Source: Candidatus Obscuribacterales bacterium
Lineage (GTDB): Bacteria; Cyanobacteriota; Vampirovibrionia; Obscuribacterales; Obscuribacteraceae
Length of the DNA stretch: 64,000 bases
Assembly: GCA_019637435.1 (NCBI GenBank)
Contig: JAHBVO010000002.1
Span: forward strand, 721,519 to 785,518
Direction of reading: 5' to 3'
Shown: positions 25,960 to 35,227 of the stretch, one piece after another
How positions within the stretch are numbered: the first letter of the stretch is position 1
How the letters are laid out: every line of letters begins with the position of its first letter
The notes under the pieces: model-generated
Database searches by the model: none
What the model was told of the DNA's origin: nothing
Seen by the model: the letters and a program-made list of their open reading frames with translations, nothing else
Made by a program: the position numbers and the translations under genes

Positions 25960-26460
25960 GTGTCAGATTCAACGACCACAATTAAGAGATATGAGCGAAC
26001 TTCGGAAACGAAATTGATTGAGCTTTCTGCAAAGAAGCCCTACGAGCAGGTTTTAATTGACTTCGAGAAGCAGCTTGGGCGCTTCGATCAGGACGCGGCC
26101 ATGAAAGCTTCGGACCTGGAAGCGACGATCCAGAGCATGACTGGTGAACTTGGTTTGATGATTATTCATGTACTGGAGATGAGTGCACTCCTGCCGTCGT
26201 TAGCATCTGCTGAAACTCGTGCGCGCCAATATCTAATTGGTAATCCGCTTATCGCAAGCCAGATGGCGAAGTTTGATCCACGCGCTGCACTATTCGCACC
26301 TCCGCGCGTCTTGATTCATTCTAATGGCGACGATACCCATATCACTTTTGAAAAACCGTCCACGACATTTGGTCGTCTGTTTAATCCTCTAATTGATGAA
26401 ACCGCAATCATGCTCGACGATAAATTCGAAACTCTAGTTCAAAAAGCCCTGAGTCCGTGA
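25960..26460 (+). CDS. DUF302-like protein
   Basis: 166 residues; GTG start at 25960 with AGGCGG upstream. The middle and end (YEQVLIDFEKQLGRFD, MSALLPSLASAETRARQYLIGNPLIASQMAKFDPRAALFAPPRVLIHS) follow the DUF302 outline: helix, strand, Gly-Asn-Pro turn, and a Pro-rich strand. DUF302 proteins are small and soluble; some bind lipid or metal ligands but the role is unsettled. It lies between MaoC and peptide deformylase, all on the same strand, with gaps of 63 and about 108 bases. Confidence 0.7.
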   Translation: MSDSTTTIKRYERTSETKLIELSAKKPYEQVLIDFEKQLGRFDQDAAMKASDLEATIQSMTGELGLMIIHVLEMSALLPSLASAETRARQYLIGNPLIASQMAKFDPRAALFAPPRVLIHSNGDDTHITFEKPSTTFGRLFNPLIDETAIMLDDKFETLVQKALSP

Positions 26461-26568
26461 GTTTCTAAGCCTTTATAAAGCTTGCTGACCTGTTTTCTTC
26501 GCGACCCATTGGAATTTTGCAACAATTGCGATATGCTCGCCGACATAATTTCCGATGCAGGCAGGGGC

Positions 26569-27120
26569 ATGATACTTCCAATTGTTCAGACCGGCGATCC
26601 GGTACTGCGGGCGGTGGCTCGAGCGTTAACTCCTCAAGAGATCCAGTCGACCAAAATCAAAGAGCTTATTGAGAATATGCGCGAAACAATGCGCGCCGCT
26701 CCGGGCGTAGGTTTGGCCGCGCCGCAAATCGGTGAGTCGATTCAACTCGTTGTGATCGAGGATGAAGCGACTGAGGAGAAAACACGTTTGTCGGCCGAGG
26801 AACTGTCGAAACGAGAGCGCAAGCCGATTCCTTTTCACGTGCTCATAAATCCTAAGTTTACCGCGATTGGCGATGAACGCGTGACGTTTTTCGAGGGCTG
26901 CTTGAGCGTTGATGGATTTGCTGCGATGACCTCGCGATTTCGGCAGGTTTCCGTATCAGCGCTCAACGAGCGTGGCGACGAGATTCGCATTGAGGCGTCG
27001 GGCTGGTATGCGCGCATTATTCAGCACGAGATCGATCACCTCAATGGAACTATTTATATTGATCGCATGGATTCGAAAACATTTTCGACCGTTGCGAATA
27101 AAGCAAAGTATTGGGATTAA
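26569..27120 (+). CDS. def: Peptide deformylase
   Basis: 183 residues from ATG 26569 (MILPIVQTGDPVLR), the conserved N-terminus of the family; AGG lies seven bases upstream. In-frame TTG 26482 and ATG 26533 would add non-family residues. All three motifs are present: GVGLAAPQ (motif 1), EGCLSV with the metal-binding Cys (motif 2), and QHEIDHLNG with the two metal-binding His and the catalytic Glu (motif 3). It removes the formyl group from nascent proteins. A 15-residue insertion between motifs 1 and 2 (DEATEEKTRLSAEELSKRER) is of the kind seen in some type I/III enzymes. No fmt gene is adjacent. Confidence 0.93.
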   Translation: MILPIVQTGDPVLRAVARALTPQEIQSTKIKELIENMRETMRAAPGVGLAAPQIGESIQLVVIEDEATEEKTRLSAEELSKRERKPIPFHVLINPKFTAIGDERVTFFEGCLSVDGFAAMTSRFRQVSVSALNERGDEIRIEASGWYARIIQHEIDHLNGTIYIDRMDSKTFSTVANKAKYWD

Positions 27121-27222
27121 GATCAAATTGAGTTATTCTAAAAGTTCGCGAATGTAATAAGCCAGGCGCAATGCCGTGGCGTGGATTTCAACAAATGGCG
27201 TGAAAACGCCGGAGGAGTTTGC

Positions 27223-28116
27223 ATGGCAGCATTACCGCTTGGTGGCACTTTTACATTCCCCGGCACGAATTTGACGGTCAACCGAATGGGCTACGGCGCT
27301 ATGCAGCTCTCCGGTCCGGGTATATTCGGACCGCCTAAAGATATAGAGCAGGCTCAGGCGGTTTTGCGCGAAGCGCTTGAAGCCGGTATCAATCATATAG
27401 ACACGAGCGATTTCTATGGACCGCATGTGACTAATCAGCTAATCTGCCAGACTTTGCATCCCTATCCTGACCGTCTGGTGCTTGTCACCAAATTTGGTGC
27501 CAAGCGTGGTGACGACGCTTCGTGGATTTTCGCGCGGAGCAAGGAAGAGCTTTTTGCCGCCGCTCACGACAATCTTCGCAATCTCAAACTAGAAGCGCTC
27601 GAAGTTGTGAATTTGCGGATTGGCGATTTCATGACCGCTAATGAGGATCCAATCGAAGAACCTCTTAGCGCTATGATCGAACTGAAGAAACAAGGGTTGG
27701 TCAAGCATATTGGTTTAAGCACGGTTAGCCCGAAGCAGTTTGAAATCGCATCCAAAATGACAGACATCGTTTGCGTACAAAATATGTACAACTTGGCGAG
27801 CCGAGCCGATGATGCTTTCATTGATGAGCTGGCGGCTAAAGGCGTGGCTTACGTGCCTTACTTCCCGCTGGGAGGCTTTGAACCATTGCAGGTTGACGCT
27901 CTTAACCAGGTTGCCGCGAAGGTCGGTGCAACGCCTATGCAAGTTGCGCTTGCCTGGCTGCTGCGCCGTTCGAATAACATTTTGCTGATTCCGGGGACGA
28001 GCTCCGTAAGCCATCTTCGAGAGAATATTGCGGCCGCCTCATTGGAACTTTCGGACGAGGTTATGGCCGATCTCAACGCTATAGGGGCTGCAAGTGCTGC
28101 GGGCGCTACTGCTTGA
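27223..28116 (+). CDS. Aldo/keto reductase
   Basis: 297 residues from ATG 27223 with GGAGGAG five bases upstream; an upstream in-frame GTG at 27181 is not needed. TIM-barrel AKR: the catalytic Asp/Tyr block INHIDTSDFYGPHVTNQLI, the Lys in VLVTKFGAK, the His/neighbour position occupied by VVNLRIGD instead of the usual QxH (so the active-site His is not obvious), and GTSSVSHLRENIAAASLELS at the C-terminus for NADP binding. It should reduce an aldehyde or ketone with NADPH. It lies just upstream of a TetR regulator; a second AKR follows that regulator. Confidence 0.88.
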   Translation: MAALPLGGTFTFPGTNLTVNRMGYGAMQLSGPGIFGPPKDIEQAQAVLREALEAGINHIDTSDFYGPHVTNQLICQTLHPYPDRLVLVTKFGAKRGDDASWIFARSKEELFAAAHDNLRNLKLEALEVVNLRIGDFMTANEDPIEEPLSAMIELKKQGLVKHIGLSTVSPKQFEIASKMTDIVCVQNMYNLASRADDAFIDELAAKGVAYVPYFPLGGFEPLQVDALNQVAAKVGATPMQVALAWLLRRSNNILLIPGTSSVSHLRENIAAASLELSDEVMADLNAIGAASAAGATA

Positions 28117-28144
28117 GCTTCTTGAAACGGATTCGGCGGGACTG

Positions 28145-28189
28145 TTGACACCTGTTATTAATGAGTGTACACTCACTCATTAATGGAGG
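28145..28189 (+). promoter_or_regulatory. TetR-gene promoter with overlapping palindromic operator
   Basis: A -35 TTGACA (28145-28150) and a -10 TACACT (28168-28173) stand 17 bases apart. The -10 is the centre of an inverted repeat with perfect 11-bp arms ATTAATGAGTG (28157-28167) and CACTCATTAAT (28174-28184). GGAGG (28185-28189) follows directly, then ATG 28194. This is the arrangement of a self-repressing TetR regulator. Confidence 0.75.
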
Positions 28190-28193
28190 ACTA

Positions 28194-28772
28194 ATGGCTC
28201 GACCCAAGAGCGAGGAAAAGCGCAACACCTTATTGTCGGTAGCCGCGCAGGTATTCGCGAAAAATGGACTCTCCGCTTCGACTGCTTCGATAACAAGCGC
28301 GGCGGGCATGGCAGAGGGGACGTTGTTCAACTACTTCAAAGGCAAAGACGATTTGATGAACACGCTGTACGTCGAGATCAAGAATGATCTCGCGTCGACC
28401 ATGCTCTGTGGCAACCCGAAAACTGACTCTCCCAAAGATGTAATGCATCATATCTGGTGCAATTACGTTGCCTGGGGCGCCAGAAATCCCGACCGATTAG
28501 CCGTTTTGCACAAGCTAAAAGTTTGGGAGGGGTTGAAACCTGACATACCGGAAAGCACCACCGCGTGTTTCGACGAACTTCAAAAGATGGTAAACAACGC
28601 CATCGCCTGTGGTGCGTTGCGCGATGTGCCATATGAGTTCATGCTTGCCATTTTTGCTTCCAACGCCGAGACTGTAATGCACTACATCAAGCAAGATCCG
28701 GACCGGGCAGATTTCTACACGGAGCAAGGGTTCCAACTGTTTTGGAGCGGAATTGCAGGTGATCTGCATTAG
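28194..28772 (+). CDS. TetR-family transcriptional regulator
   Basis: 192 residues from ATG 28194 (MARPKSEEKR), four bases after GGAGG. ATG 28161 lies inside the operator and is unlikely. The N-terminal helix-turn-helix region reads LLSVAAQVFAKNGLSASTASITSAAGMAEGTLFNYFKGKDDLM, the TetR_N pattern with the LFNYF recognition helix. The ligand-binding domain follows. A perfect 11-bp inverted repeat over the -10 region of its own promoter indicates autorepression. It lies between two aldo/keto reductases, so it may sense an aldehyde or xenobiotic and control one or both. Confidence 0.92.
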   Translation: MARPKSEEKRNTLLSVAAQVFAKNGLSASTASITSAAGMAEGTLFNYFKGKDDLMNTLYVEIKNDLASTMLCGNPKTDSPKDVMHHIWCNYVAWGARNPDRLAVLHKLKVWEGLKPDIPESTTACFDELQKMVNNAIACGALRDVPYEFMLAIFASNAETVMHYIKQDPDRADFYTEQGFQLFWSGIAGDLH

Positions 28773-28946
28773 CAGTGGAAAAATAGTATTAATCGCGTTT
28801 GATGGAAACTGACAACGCTTTCGACTGAATAAACTGAATAACACACGAAATCAGGTTGCAAACTGTGACTGAGCGATGTGCGTTGGTTTCGCATTTGGTA
28901 TCAAACCAAATCGCGTGGCTGCGCTTTGGAACAAAGGAGTTCAAAG

Positions 28947-30017
28947 ATGAAATACAAAACCCTGGGCGACACTGGTCTCTTAGTGTCCACGCTTTGCTTC
29001 GGTGCGATGACCTTTCATGGTGGTCGAGGACTGTTCGCAATGATGGGAGGTACGCAACAGGACGAGGCTGATGAACTCGTCAAGAAATGCATCGATAGTG
29101 GTATCAATTTCTTCGATACGGCCGACATATATTCGGAGGGCGGAAGCGAAGAGATGCTTGGGCAGTCCTTTCGCAATTTAGGAATTCAGCGGAAGGATGT
29201 GGTGATTGCCACCAAATGTGTCGGTCGAATGGGACCGCGCCACAACGATATCGGTGCTTCACGTAAGCACATAATCGAGGCTGTCGATGAAAGTTTGCAT
29301 CGATTGCAGACTGATTATATCGATCTCTATCAACTGCACGGCTCTGATTCGGTGACACCTCTGGAAGAGCAACTTCGCGCTCTCGACACGCTTGTTCAAC
29401 AGGGCAAGGTTCGTTACATCGGCTGTTCCAACTGGGCCGCATGGAGGTTGCAGCGAGCTCTCGATATTTCTGAATTCAAAAATCTTGCTCACTTCAATAC
29501 CTTGCAGGCGTATTACTCGATTGCTGGTCGCGATTTAGAGAGAGAACTGATCCCGTTAATGGAGAACTCGAAAACAGGATTGCTGGTCTGGAGCCCGCTT
29601 GCCGGCGGTTTGCTATCAGGTAAATTTGATCGCAACAATCAGAGACCTGAAGATAGTCGTCGATCCCAATTTGATTTTCCTATCGTCGATAAAGAGCGAG
29701 CTTGGAATATCATCGATACGATGAAGCCTATCGCGGAGGCGCACGGCTCCACAGTTGCGAAGGTTGCTCTGGCTTGGTTGCTCTCGAAGCCTGTGGTCAC
29801 TTCGGTCATCATCGGTGCCAAGAATATGAAGCAACTCGAGGACAATATCGGTGCAGTAGACCTTAATTTAACCGATGACGATCTGAAGAAGCTGGATGCC
29901 GTGAGCGCTTTGCCGCCCGAGTATCCGGGCTGGATGATTCCGTTTCAAAACATGGATCGACTTGATCCTGACTTCGATCGGTGGGCCGCTCTGCAAGAGC
30001 ATGCGGCAGTTAAATAG
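28947..30017 (+). CDS. Aldo/keto reductase
   Basis: 356 residues from ATG 28947 with AAAGGAG seven bases upstream; an in-frame upstream start at 28878 is unsupported. Catalytic Asp/Tyr in NFFDTADIYSEGGSEEMLG, Lys in VVIATKC, His in DLYQLHGSD, and the C-terminal NADP-binding SVIIGAKNMKQLEDNIGA. Closest to the YajO/Tas or YhdN-type subgroup (AKR11/12). It shares no close sequence identity with the 27223 AKR. The TetR regulator lies immediately upstream, but no copy of its operator was seen in the 174-base gap between them. Confidence 0.92.
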   Translation: MKYKTLGDTGLLVSTLCFGAMTFHGGRGLFAMMGGTQQDEADELVKKCIDSGINFFDTADIYSEGGSEEMLGQSFRNLGIQRKDVVIATKCVGRMGPRHNDIGASRKHIIEAVDESLHRLQTDYIDLYQLHGSDSVTPLEEQLRALDTLVQQGKVRYIGCSNWAAWRLQRALDISEFKNLAHFNTLQAYYSIAGRDLERELIPLMENSKTGLLVWSPLAGGLLSGKFDRNNQRPEDSRRSQFDFPIVDKERAWNIIDTMKPIAEAHGSTVAKVALAWLLSKPVVTSVIIGAKNMKQLEDNIGAVDLNLTDDDLKKLDAVSALPPEYPGWMIPFQNMDRLDPDFDRWAALQEHAAVK

Positions 30018-30141
30018 TTGCATGCGGTTTCAATCGAAATAGATTTTTCAATCGAATGAGACCGAAGATTTTGCAACCCATTGAGAGTTTCGCCGCGGCA
30101 AAGTAAGAGGGGCAACCTTACTTAATCGCACGAACGGACAG

Positions 30142-30175
30142 ACGTCGGGAGTCTTGCGGCTCCCGGCGTTTGTTT
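30142..30175. terminator. Terminator hairpin between convergent genes
   Basis: 10-bp stem ACGTCGGGAG / CTCCCGGCGT (one G-U pair) with an 8-nt loop, followed by TTGTTTG on the plus strand. An outer pair GACAGAC / GTCTGTC (30137-30143 and 30176-30182) could enclose it. Likely terminates the rightward aldo/keto reductase transcript and possibly the leftward SDR gene. Confidence 0.6.
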
Positions 30176-30194
30176 GTCTGTCAGTTTTTCGTGA

Positions 30195-30926
30195 TTAAAC
30201 TTGTGCAAAACCGCCGTCGACACAAAGGTCGATTCCGGTGACGTAACTCGAGTCGCTCGATGCCAGGAAGAGCGCGACCGTCGCAATCTCTTCGGATTTA
30301 CCGATTCGACCCATCGGGACGAGCTTCTTGAATTCGGCCTTCATCTCATCCGGAATGCCGTCCATCGCTGCCGTATCAATAGGTCCTGGGCTAAGCAAGT
30401 TGACGCGAATTTTGCGGTCTTTCAAGTCATTTGTCCAGGTTCTCGCGAATGAGCGCAGCGCCGCCTTACTCGCATTGTACACGCTGAATGCAGGCATTCC
30501 CTTGAGGTTTGCGACGGAACCATTCATGATAATCGAGGCACCATCAGGCATTAGTGGAAGTGCCTTCTGGACGGTGAAGAGCGTTCCTCGTACATTCAAG
30601 TTGAAGGTTTTGTCGAAGTGTTCTTCGGTGATGCTTCCGATGGCTTGGAATTCACCAAATCCAGCGCTTGCGAAGAGAACATCGATCTTTCCCTTTTCTG
30701 CTTTGATTGTTTCGAAAAGTTTGTCGAGATCGGCTAGATTAGCCGCATCCCCCTGAATACCTTTGACGTTCTTTCCGATCGCTTTTACGGCGTCGTCAAG
30801 GTTGCTTTGCCTGCGTCCAGTGATGTAAACATACGCGCCTTCCTCTACAAAAAGCTTAGCGGTTGCGAGCGCCATGCCTGAGGTCGCTCCTGTGATGACG
30901 GCAACTTTGCCTTCGAGTTTTCCCAT
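30195..30926 (-). CDS. Short-chain dehydrogenase/reductase
   Basis: 243 residues from ATG 30926 ([17 protein letters not shown]); GTG 30938 would add four residues. Classical SDR: coenzyme motif [10 protein letters not shown], in which the last Gly of TGxxxGxG is replaced by Ala, ITGRR (an Arg pair suggesting NADP), ASAGFGE for the NNAG position, catalytic Ser in IIMNGSVAN, and YNASK with catalytic Tyr and Lys. It ends [13 protein letters not shown], a normal SDR C-terminus. Substrate unknown. It is convergent with the second aldo/keto reductase and appears monocistronic. Confidence 0.92.
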   Translation of the reverse strand: MGKLEGKVAVITGATSGMALATAKLFVEEGAYVYITGRRQSNLDDAVKAIGKNVKGIQGDAANLADLDKLFETIKAEKGKIDVLFASAGFGEFQAIGSITEEHFDKTFNLNVRGTLFTVQKALPLMPDGASIIMNGSVANLKGMPAFSVYNASKAALRSFARTWTNDLKDRKIRVNLLSPGPIDTAAMDGIPDEMKAEFKKLVPMGRIGKSEEIATVALFLASSDSSYVTGIDLCVDGGFAQV

Positions 30927-31155
30927 TGGTTTAAACACTCTCCATTGTTTAGTCTGTATATCGAGCCTTTTTAAAGTACGCGTGCAGTTTTCTGGTGAGT
31001 AAGAATCTCACCAGGAGGGGCGCTGACGCTGTCTGCAGCCGAAGCTCGGTCTGGGAAAATAATAGACCGGTCGGCTAGTTTCGTCAATACCTCATGTAGG
31101 CTCTGTTTAGCAAACGTTCTTCATAGGCTTCGTCTATCAACCTTCGAGGCTTTCG

Positions 31156-32553
31156 TCAGCAAACGTTCGATTCACCCAGGATATATGTCCGTTTGCGATC
31201 GGTTTTAGCTAAGATTCCGATCGCCTCTTTAATATCTTCCATCAATATATCTGCGAGGTCCCGGGTGAAACTTTCTCGGACCACTATGCGAAGCACAGCG
31301 ATGGATTCGGCTGCCGGCGGCATGGTGTAAGCCGGTACAATCCAGCCGCGGGTGCGAAGCAGATGCGAAATGTCGAATACGTCACATTCACTGGTATCTT
31401 TCAGTTTAGCCACCACAATTGGTATCGTGTTTTGTTTGCTGACGATCTCAAACTTGCCAGTTTTTTCCAATTCGCTGGAGAGATAACGCGCGTTTTCCAG
31501 GAGGTTGTCCATGATGTTACGGTAACCTTCTTTGCCGAGTCGAATGAAATTGTAATACTGAGCGATCACGTTGCTTGCACCCTGTGAGAAGTTGAGTGTG
31601 AACGTCGACATCTTTCCGCCGAGGTAGTTGATATCGAATATCAGTTCCTCCGGCAAATCTTCTTGATCGCGCCAGATCGCCCAACCTAAGCCAGGGTACA
31701 CCAGACCGAACTTATGACCGGATGTATTGATGGAGCGAACCTGCTCCAGTCTGAAATCCCATTTCAAGCTTGGTCTAGTGAACGGTATCACAAAGCCACC
31801 ACTGGCGGCGTCAACGTGAATCGGTATGTCCAGGCCCTTTTTCTTTTTGATTTGCAGAAGTTTTGAATTGATTTCTTCTATCGGATCGAGTTCTCCAGTG
31901 AAGGTTTGACCGAGAATTGGTGCAACAAGAATGGTGTTTTCATCTACCGCTTCGGCGACTTGATCCGGATCCAGAGTGAAACGATTCGTCGTCAGCGGGA
32001 GTATGCGCTCTTCCACGTCGAAATAGCGAGCAAACTTGTGCCAGACGACCTGAGTGTTTGCGCCCAGCACCATATTTGGTCTCTCTATATCCAGGCCTTT
32101 TTTCTTGCGCTGTTCGCGCCACTTCCACTTGTGTGAGAGACCGGCAAGCATGATAGCCTCTGATGAACCGACTGTGGAAGTTCCAGTGGCGTTTTCGTTC
32201 TTCGGAGCGTGATAGAGCCGCGCCAGCATGTTAATGCAGCGTCGCTCGATCTTTTGTGTTTGCGGATATTCATCCCGGTCGATCAGGTTTTTGTTGAGCG
32301 ATTCGTCAATGAGTTGTTGAGCTTGTGGCTCCATCCAGGTAGTAACGAAGGAGGCTAAATTTAGGGTCGGGTTGCCGTCCAGGTTTAATTCATCGCGGCA
32401 GACTTGATATGCCACCTCGGGTGGCATCGAATGTGGTGGTAACTCAAACTTAGGCACTGGTCGAGAAAGATACCGTGCACTGTAGCCTGGCGCGTGATGC
32501 AAATCTTCGCTATCGGCCTCTTTCGTATTTTCCAGATCGGCTAGATTAGGCAT
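31156..32553 (-). CDS. gadB: Glutamate decarboxylase
   Basis: 465 residues, the usual GAD length. The PLP-binding Lys281 is in NTSGHKFGLVYPGLGW, Asp248 in HVDAASGGF, and GTSTVGSSEAIMLAGL binds the phosphate; the N-terminus (YLSRPVPKFELPP, PTLNLASFVTTWMEP) matches bacterial GadA/GadB. The enzyme decarboxylates glutamate to GABA, consuming a proton, the core of glutamate-dependent acid resistance. GGAGG is four bases before the ATG at 32553. It follows the ClC antiporter gene by 97 bases on the same strand. No gadC-type glutamate/GABA antiporter is in the window. Confidence 0.95.
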   Translation of the reverse strand: MPNLADLENTKEADSEDLHHAPGYSARYLSRPVPKFELPPHSMPPEVAYQVCRDELNLDGNPTLNLASFVTTWMEPQAQQLIDESLNKNLIDRDEYPQTQKIERRCINMLARLYHAPKNENATGTSTVGSSEAIMLAGLSHKWKWREQRKKKGLDIERPNMVLGANTQVVWHKFARYFDVEERILPLTTNRFTLDPDQVAEAVDENTILVAPILGQTFTGELDPIEEINSKLLQIKKKKGLDIPIHVDAASGGFVIPFTRPSLKWDFRLEQVRSINTSGHKFGLVYPGLGWAIWRDQEDLPEELIFDINYLGGKMSTFTLNFSQGASNVIAQYYNFIRLGKEGYRNIMDNLLENARYLSSELEKTGKFEIVSKQNTIPIVVAKLKDTSECDVFDISHLLRTRGWIVPAYTMPPAAESIAVLRIVVRESFTRDLADILMEDIKEAIGILAKTDRKRTYILGESNVC

Positions 32554-32617
32554 ATGTCCTCCGTTGTTTGAGTAATTATTTTACGATCGATTTTTGATTC
32601 TTTTGTTTTGGATTCCT

Positions 32618-32631
32618 ATTGAATGTTCAAT
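32618..32631. promoter_or_regulatory. Inverted repeat upstream of glutamate decarboxylase
   Basis: ATTGAA and TTCAAT are separated by two bases (6-2-6), in the 97-base space between the ClC gene and the glutamate decarboxylase start, which is otherwise A/T-rich on the coding strand. It may be an operator or a promoter for separate expression of the decarboxylase. Confidence 0.3.
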
Positions 32632-32650
32632 TCAGTATCACCAGTGGAGA

Positions 32651-35227
32651 TCAGGAGACGGTTGCATTCTCTTGTGCGGTTATCACGACCGCACATTTGT
32701 TGTTTATGCGATTCAAATACTTTCTGAACACTCCTTGTTTAATAGCTTTGGCCAGATAGGCTCTGGGCAGCCCCAGAATGAGCAGGTCCTCGGTGGTCAC
32801 GCTATCGAATTGTCTGAGAAGCGCGGCTGGCGAGTTCGCTTTCATCTTTTGTGTTTCTACTGAATATTGATGCTTCTTCTCCAGCAGGGAGTGAGCTTCC
32901 ATCATATTTGTATCAACAGACTCTGCTGCTTCGGAGCGTTTGCCGTTAGTACCGTCGACTCGGCACAGAGTAATTTTTGTGTCGGTCGGGCAGTAGTTGA
33001 GGCAGACGTCCAGCGGAAGATTTGTATCGAGAACTTCAGCGACGGGCAGAATGCAGTGCTTGCGTTTTGACTCATGGAACAGCCTGCCCAGGAGAATCAC
33101 AGAGCATGTGCTTCTAGAGAGGATAGATTGAATGAGCAAATCGCTCCTGCGCGACCTCTTGCTGCTGAAATATCGCATCAAGAATATGCTTATATTTCGG
33201 TCCGAGATTGTCTCGGCGATTGCTTCGGAAACGTCGTGCGCCACACGAATACTAGTGTGAATCGGTACGTCGAGTTCATTTCCAATTTTTTCACAGTGTT
33301 CGATTAGTTCCCGACCCTGGTCGATGGAGATGTCTGTAGTAGATGGTGACTGCTGCAGTGGAACCGTAATTACGTGCAGGCATTCTAGCTCGTAGTTTCG
33401 GGACTTTGCAAATGATGCGGCAGTACGAACCAGGGAGTCTGCGCCGTTAGGATCGCCGACAGCAACCAGCATCCGGCCGTTTCCTGTTTCCGGAGAGCGG
33501 GTCTGGTAGACTGGATATGACCTGCTACCGGATGTGGTGCGCATTCCGAACGCTTGTGACTCAGCACTTAAAACGTCTTTTCTGGTGATGATACCAATCA
33601 ACTTGTCTGCTTCCACGACAGGCAAGCGACTGACTTTGTAGCGGTCCATCAAAAACAAAACGCCCGACAGCGGCTCATCCGGACTGACGGTAATCGGCTT
33701 TGGTGTCATAAACTGTTCGATAGGCGTTATCGGTTTCAAGTCCGCAGTCTTTGCTTTTTTGAGATCCGGTTGGGCAATAATTCCGATTACTTTGTGATGT
33801 TCGTCAACCACCGGATAACCATTATGAGTGTGCTCTTCGAATGTGGCGATGGCGAATTCCAGATTGGCGCTCTTAGGAATTGTTAGAACCTGCTTAGTCA
33901 TGAAACTTCTGGCCTTGAGCTTGTTCATGACACCACTTTCGGTTTCTTCTTTCAGGTCGTAACCGCTCCAAACCATGAGCCGATCGTAAATGGAGCCGGG
34001 GTCAAGTTTTTCCGCCACCAGATACGCTACCACGCAGCTTACCATCAAAGGTAATACCACATTGAAGTCTTGGGTCATTTCGAACACAATGACTACTGCA
34101 GTCATGGGAACTCGTGCCACTGCGCAGAAAAAGGCTCCCATGCCGACTACGGACATTGTTGAGACATCGCCGTAGTTAGTAAGATACATTTCGAAAACCG
34201 CGACAAGGTGCCCGAGACATGCTCCAATAGTCAAACTCGGGGCAAAGAGCCCCCCAGGCGAACCCAGTCCATACGCCAGTAACGTCAGGAACACCTGCAC
34301 CAATAATGCGATAACAATGACATGATTGGTTGTGCCATCCTGAATAAGCATGATGCGGAGACCGGCATAATTCCAATACAATTCCGGAAGATGCATGATC
34401 ACAAGTCCGGTTACGAGACCTGCTATTGCGCAGGAGGCGATCACTGGAATTTTCAACCGCTCACGGTTGAATGTCATTGCCGTCAACAGCGTTTTATTGA
34501 AAAAGGACGCGCTAACGCCGCTCACGAAGCCGAGTAAAATTAAAAACGGAATGTCGATGAAACGAAAAGTTGCTTGCGAAAATAATTCCGAGATATTGAT
34601 ATCTAAGCTGTGAACACCCACGAGCCTCGAAGTAACAGCTGCGACAAAACATGCGACGACGGTTGTTCCAACCGCCATTCCAGACATCTTTTTGATGAGT
34701 TCCTCAAGAACGAAGAGAACGCCCGCCAATGGCGCATTGAAAGCCGCAGCCAGACCGGCTCCAGCACCGGCAGCGATCAATTGAATTCTGTGAGTCGGCG
34801 ATGTTTTCAGCCAGCCGCTGAACTTGGATGCTAGTGCAGCAGAGATTTGGACAGTCGGACCCTCGCGGCCAAGCGCAAGACCGGACCCCAGCGATGTTAC
34901 GCACCCTGCCAGTTTAACAAGCGCGGTGGTGAGATCCAGTCTAACTGGATGTCCGGATAGAGCTGCTTTGGTTTGCGGAATGCCACTACCCGCGGCACCA
35001 GGAGCTAGAAATTGAATGAGTGAACCAGCGAATGCGCCGCCTGCAAGCCCGATGATAGGTAGATACCAGGTCCATTCGCTTGCTAGATGAACGCGAAGCG
35101 CACCGACGAAACCGACTCCCCACTTCAATGCAACTGCGCCTAAAGCCGCAGCCAGACCGATGATACATGCTTCGGTGACTGCAATATTAGTTGGCGACTT
35201 GTGGGGGGAATGAGCGTTGGCGCTCAA
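32651..35227 (-). CDS. ClC chloride/proton antiporter with CBS pair and USP-like C-terminus
   Basis: 858 residues. TTG start at 35225-35227 with GGAGG six bases upstream. ClC core (about 20-420): GSGIPQ (80-85), gating Glu122 in GREGPT, the proton Glu pair in FVLEELIKK (Glu176 at the position of E. coli ClC Glu203), GSPGGLFAPS, and Tyr414 in GSIYDRL. Keeping both glutamates predicts H+/Cl- exchange rather than a channel. Two CBS domains (about 436-490 and 500-553) and a USP-like domain (about 586-720, MLVAVGDPNGADS) follow, then a further region. With glutamate decarboxylase downstream it fits acid resistance, the antiporter acting as an electrical shunt. The USP-like domain is an unusual fusion. 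Confidence 0.93.
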   Translation of the reverse strand: MSANAHSPHKSPTNIAVTEACIIGLAAALGAVALKWGVGFVGALRVHLASEWTWYLPIIGLAGGAFAGSLIQFLAPGAAGSGIPQTKAALSGHPVRLDLTTALVKLAGCVTSLGSGLALGREGPTVQISAALASKFSGWLKTSPTHRIQLIAAGAGAGLAAAFNAPLAGVLFVLEELIKKMSGMAVGTTVVACFVAAVTSRLVGVHSLDINISELFSQATFRFIDIPFLILLGFVSGVSASFFNKTLLTAMTFNRERLKIPVIASCAIAGLVTGLVIMHLPELYWNYAGLRIMLIQDGTTNHVIVIALLVQVFLTLLAYGLGSPGGLFAPSLTIGACLGHLVAVFEMYLTNYGDVSTMSVVGMGAFFCAVARVPMTAVVIVFEMTQDFNVVLPLMVSCVVAYLVAEKLDPGSIYDRLMVWSGYDLKEETESGVMNKLKARSFMTKQVLTIPKSANLEFAIATFEEHTHNGYPVVDEHHKVIGIIAQPDLKKAKTADLKPITPIEQFMTPKPITVSPDEPLSGVLFLMDRYKVSRLPVVEADKLIGIITRKDVLSAESQAFGMRTTSGSRSYPVYQTRSPETGNGRMLVAVGDPNGADSLVRTAASFAKSRNYELECLHVITVPLQQSPSTTDISIDQGRELIEHCEKIGNELDVPIHTSIRVAHDVSEAIAETISDRNISIFLMRYFSSKRSRRSDLLIQSILSRSTCSVILLGRLFHESKRKHCILPVAEVLDTNLPLDVCLNYCPTDTKITLCRVDGTNGKRSEAAESVDTNMMEAHSLLEKKHQYSVETQKMKANSPAALLRQFDSVTTEDLLILGLPRAYLAKAIKQGVFRKYLNRINNKCAVVITAQENATVS

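Noticed and set aside
28773..28946. Second TetR operator before the downstream aldo/keto reductase
   Set aside because: I looked for the ATTAATGAGTG arms and found none; only a 7-bp TTGGTTT/AAACCAA pair.
30184..30203. Third copy of the GTTTAATC word on the minus strand
   Set aside because: It overlaps the stop codon of the SDR gene and lacks the other parts of the element found at 17155 and 25222.
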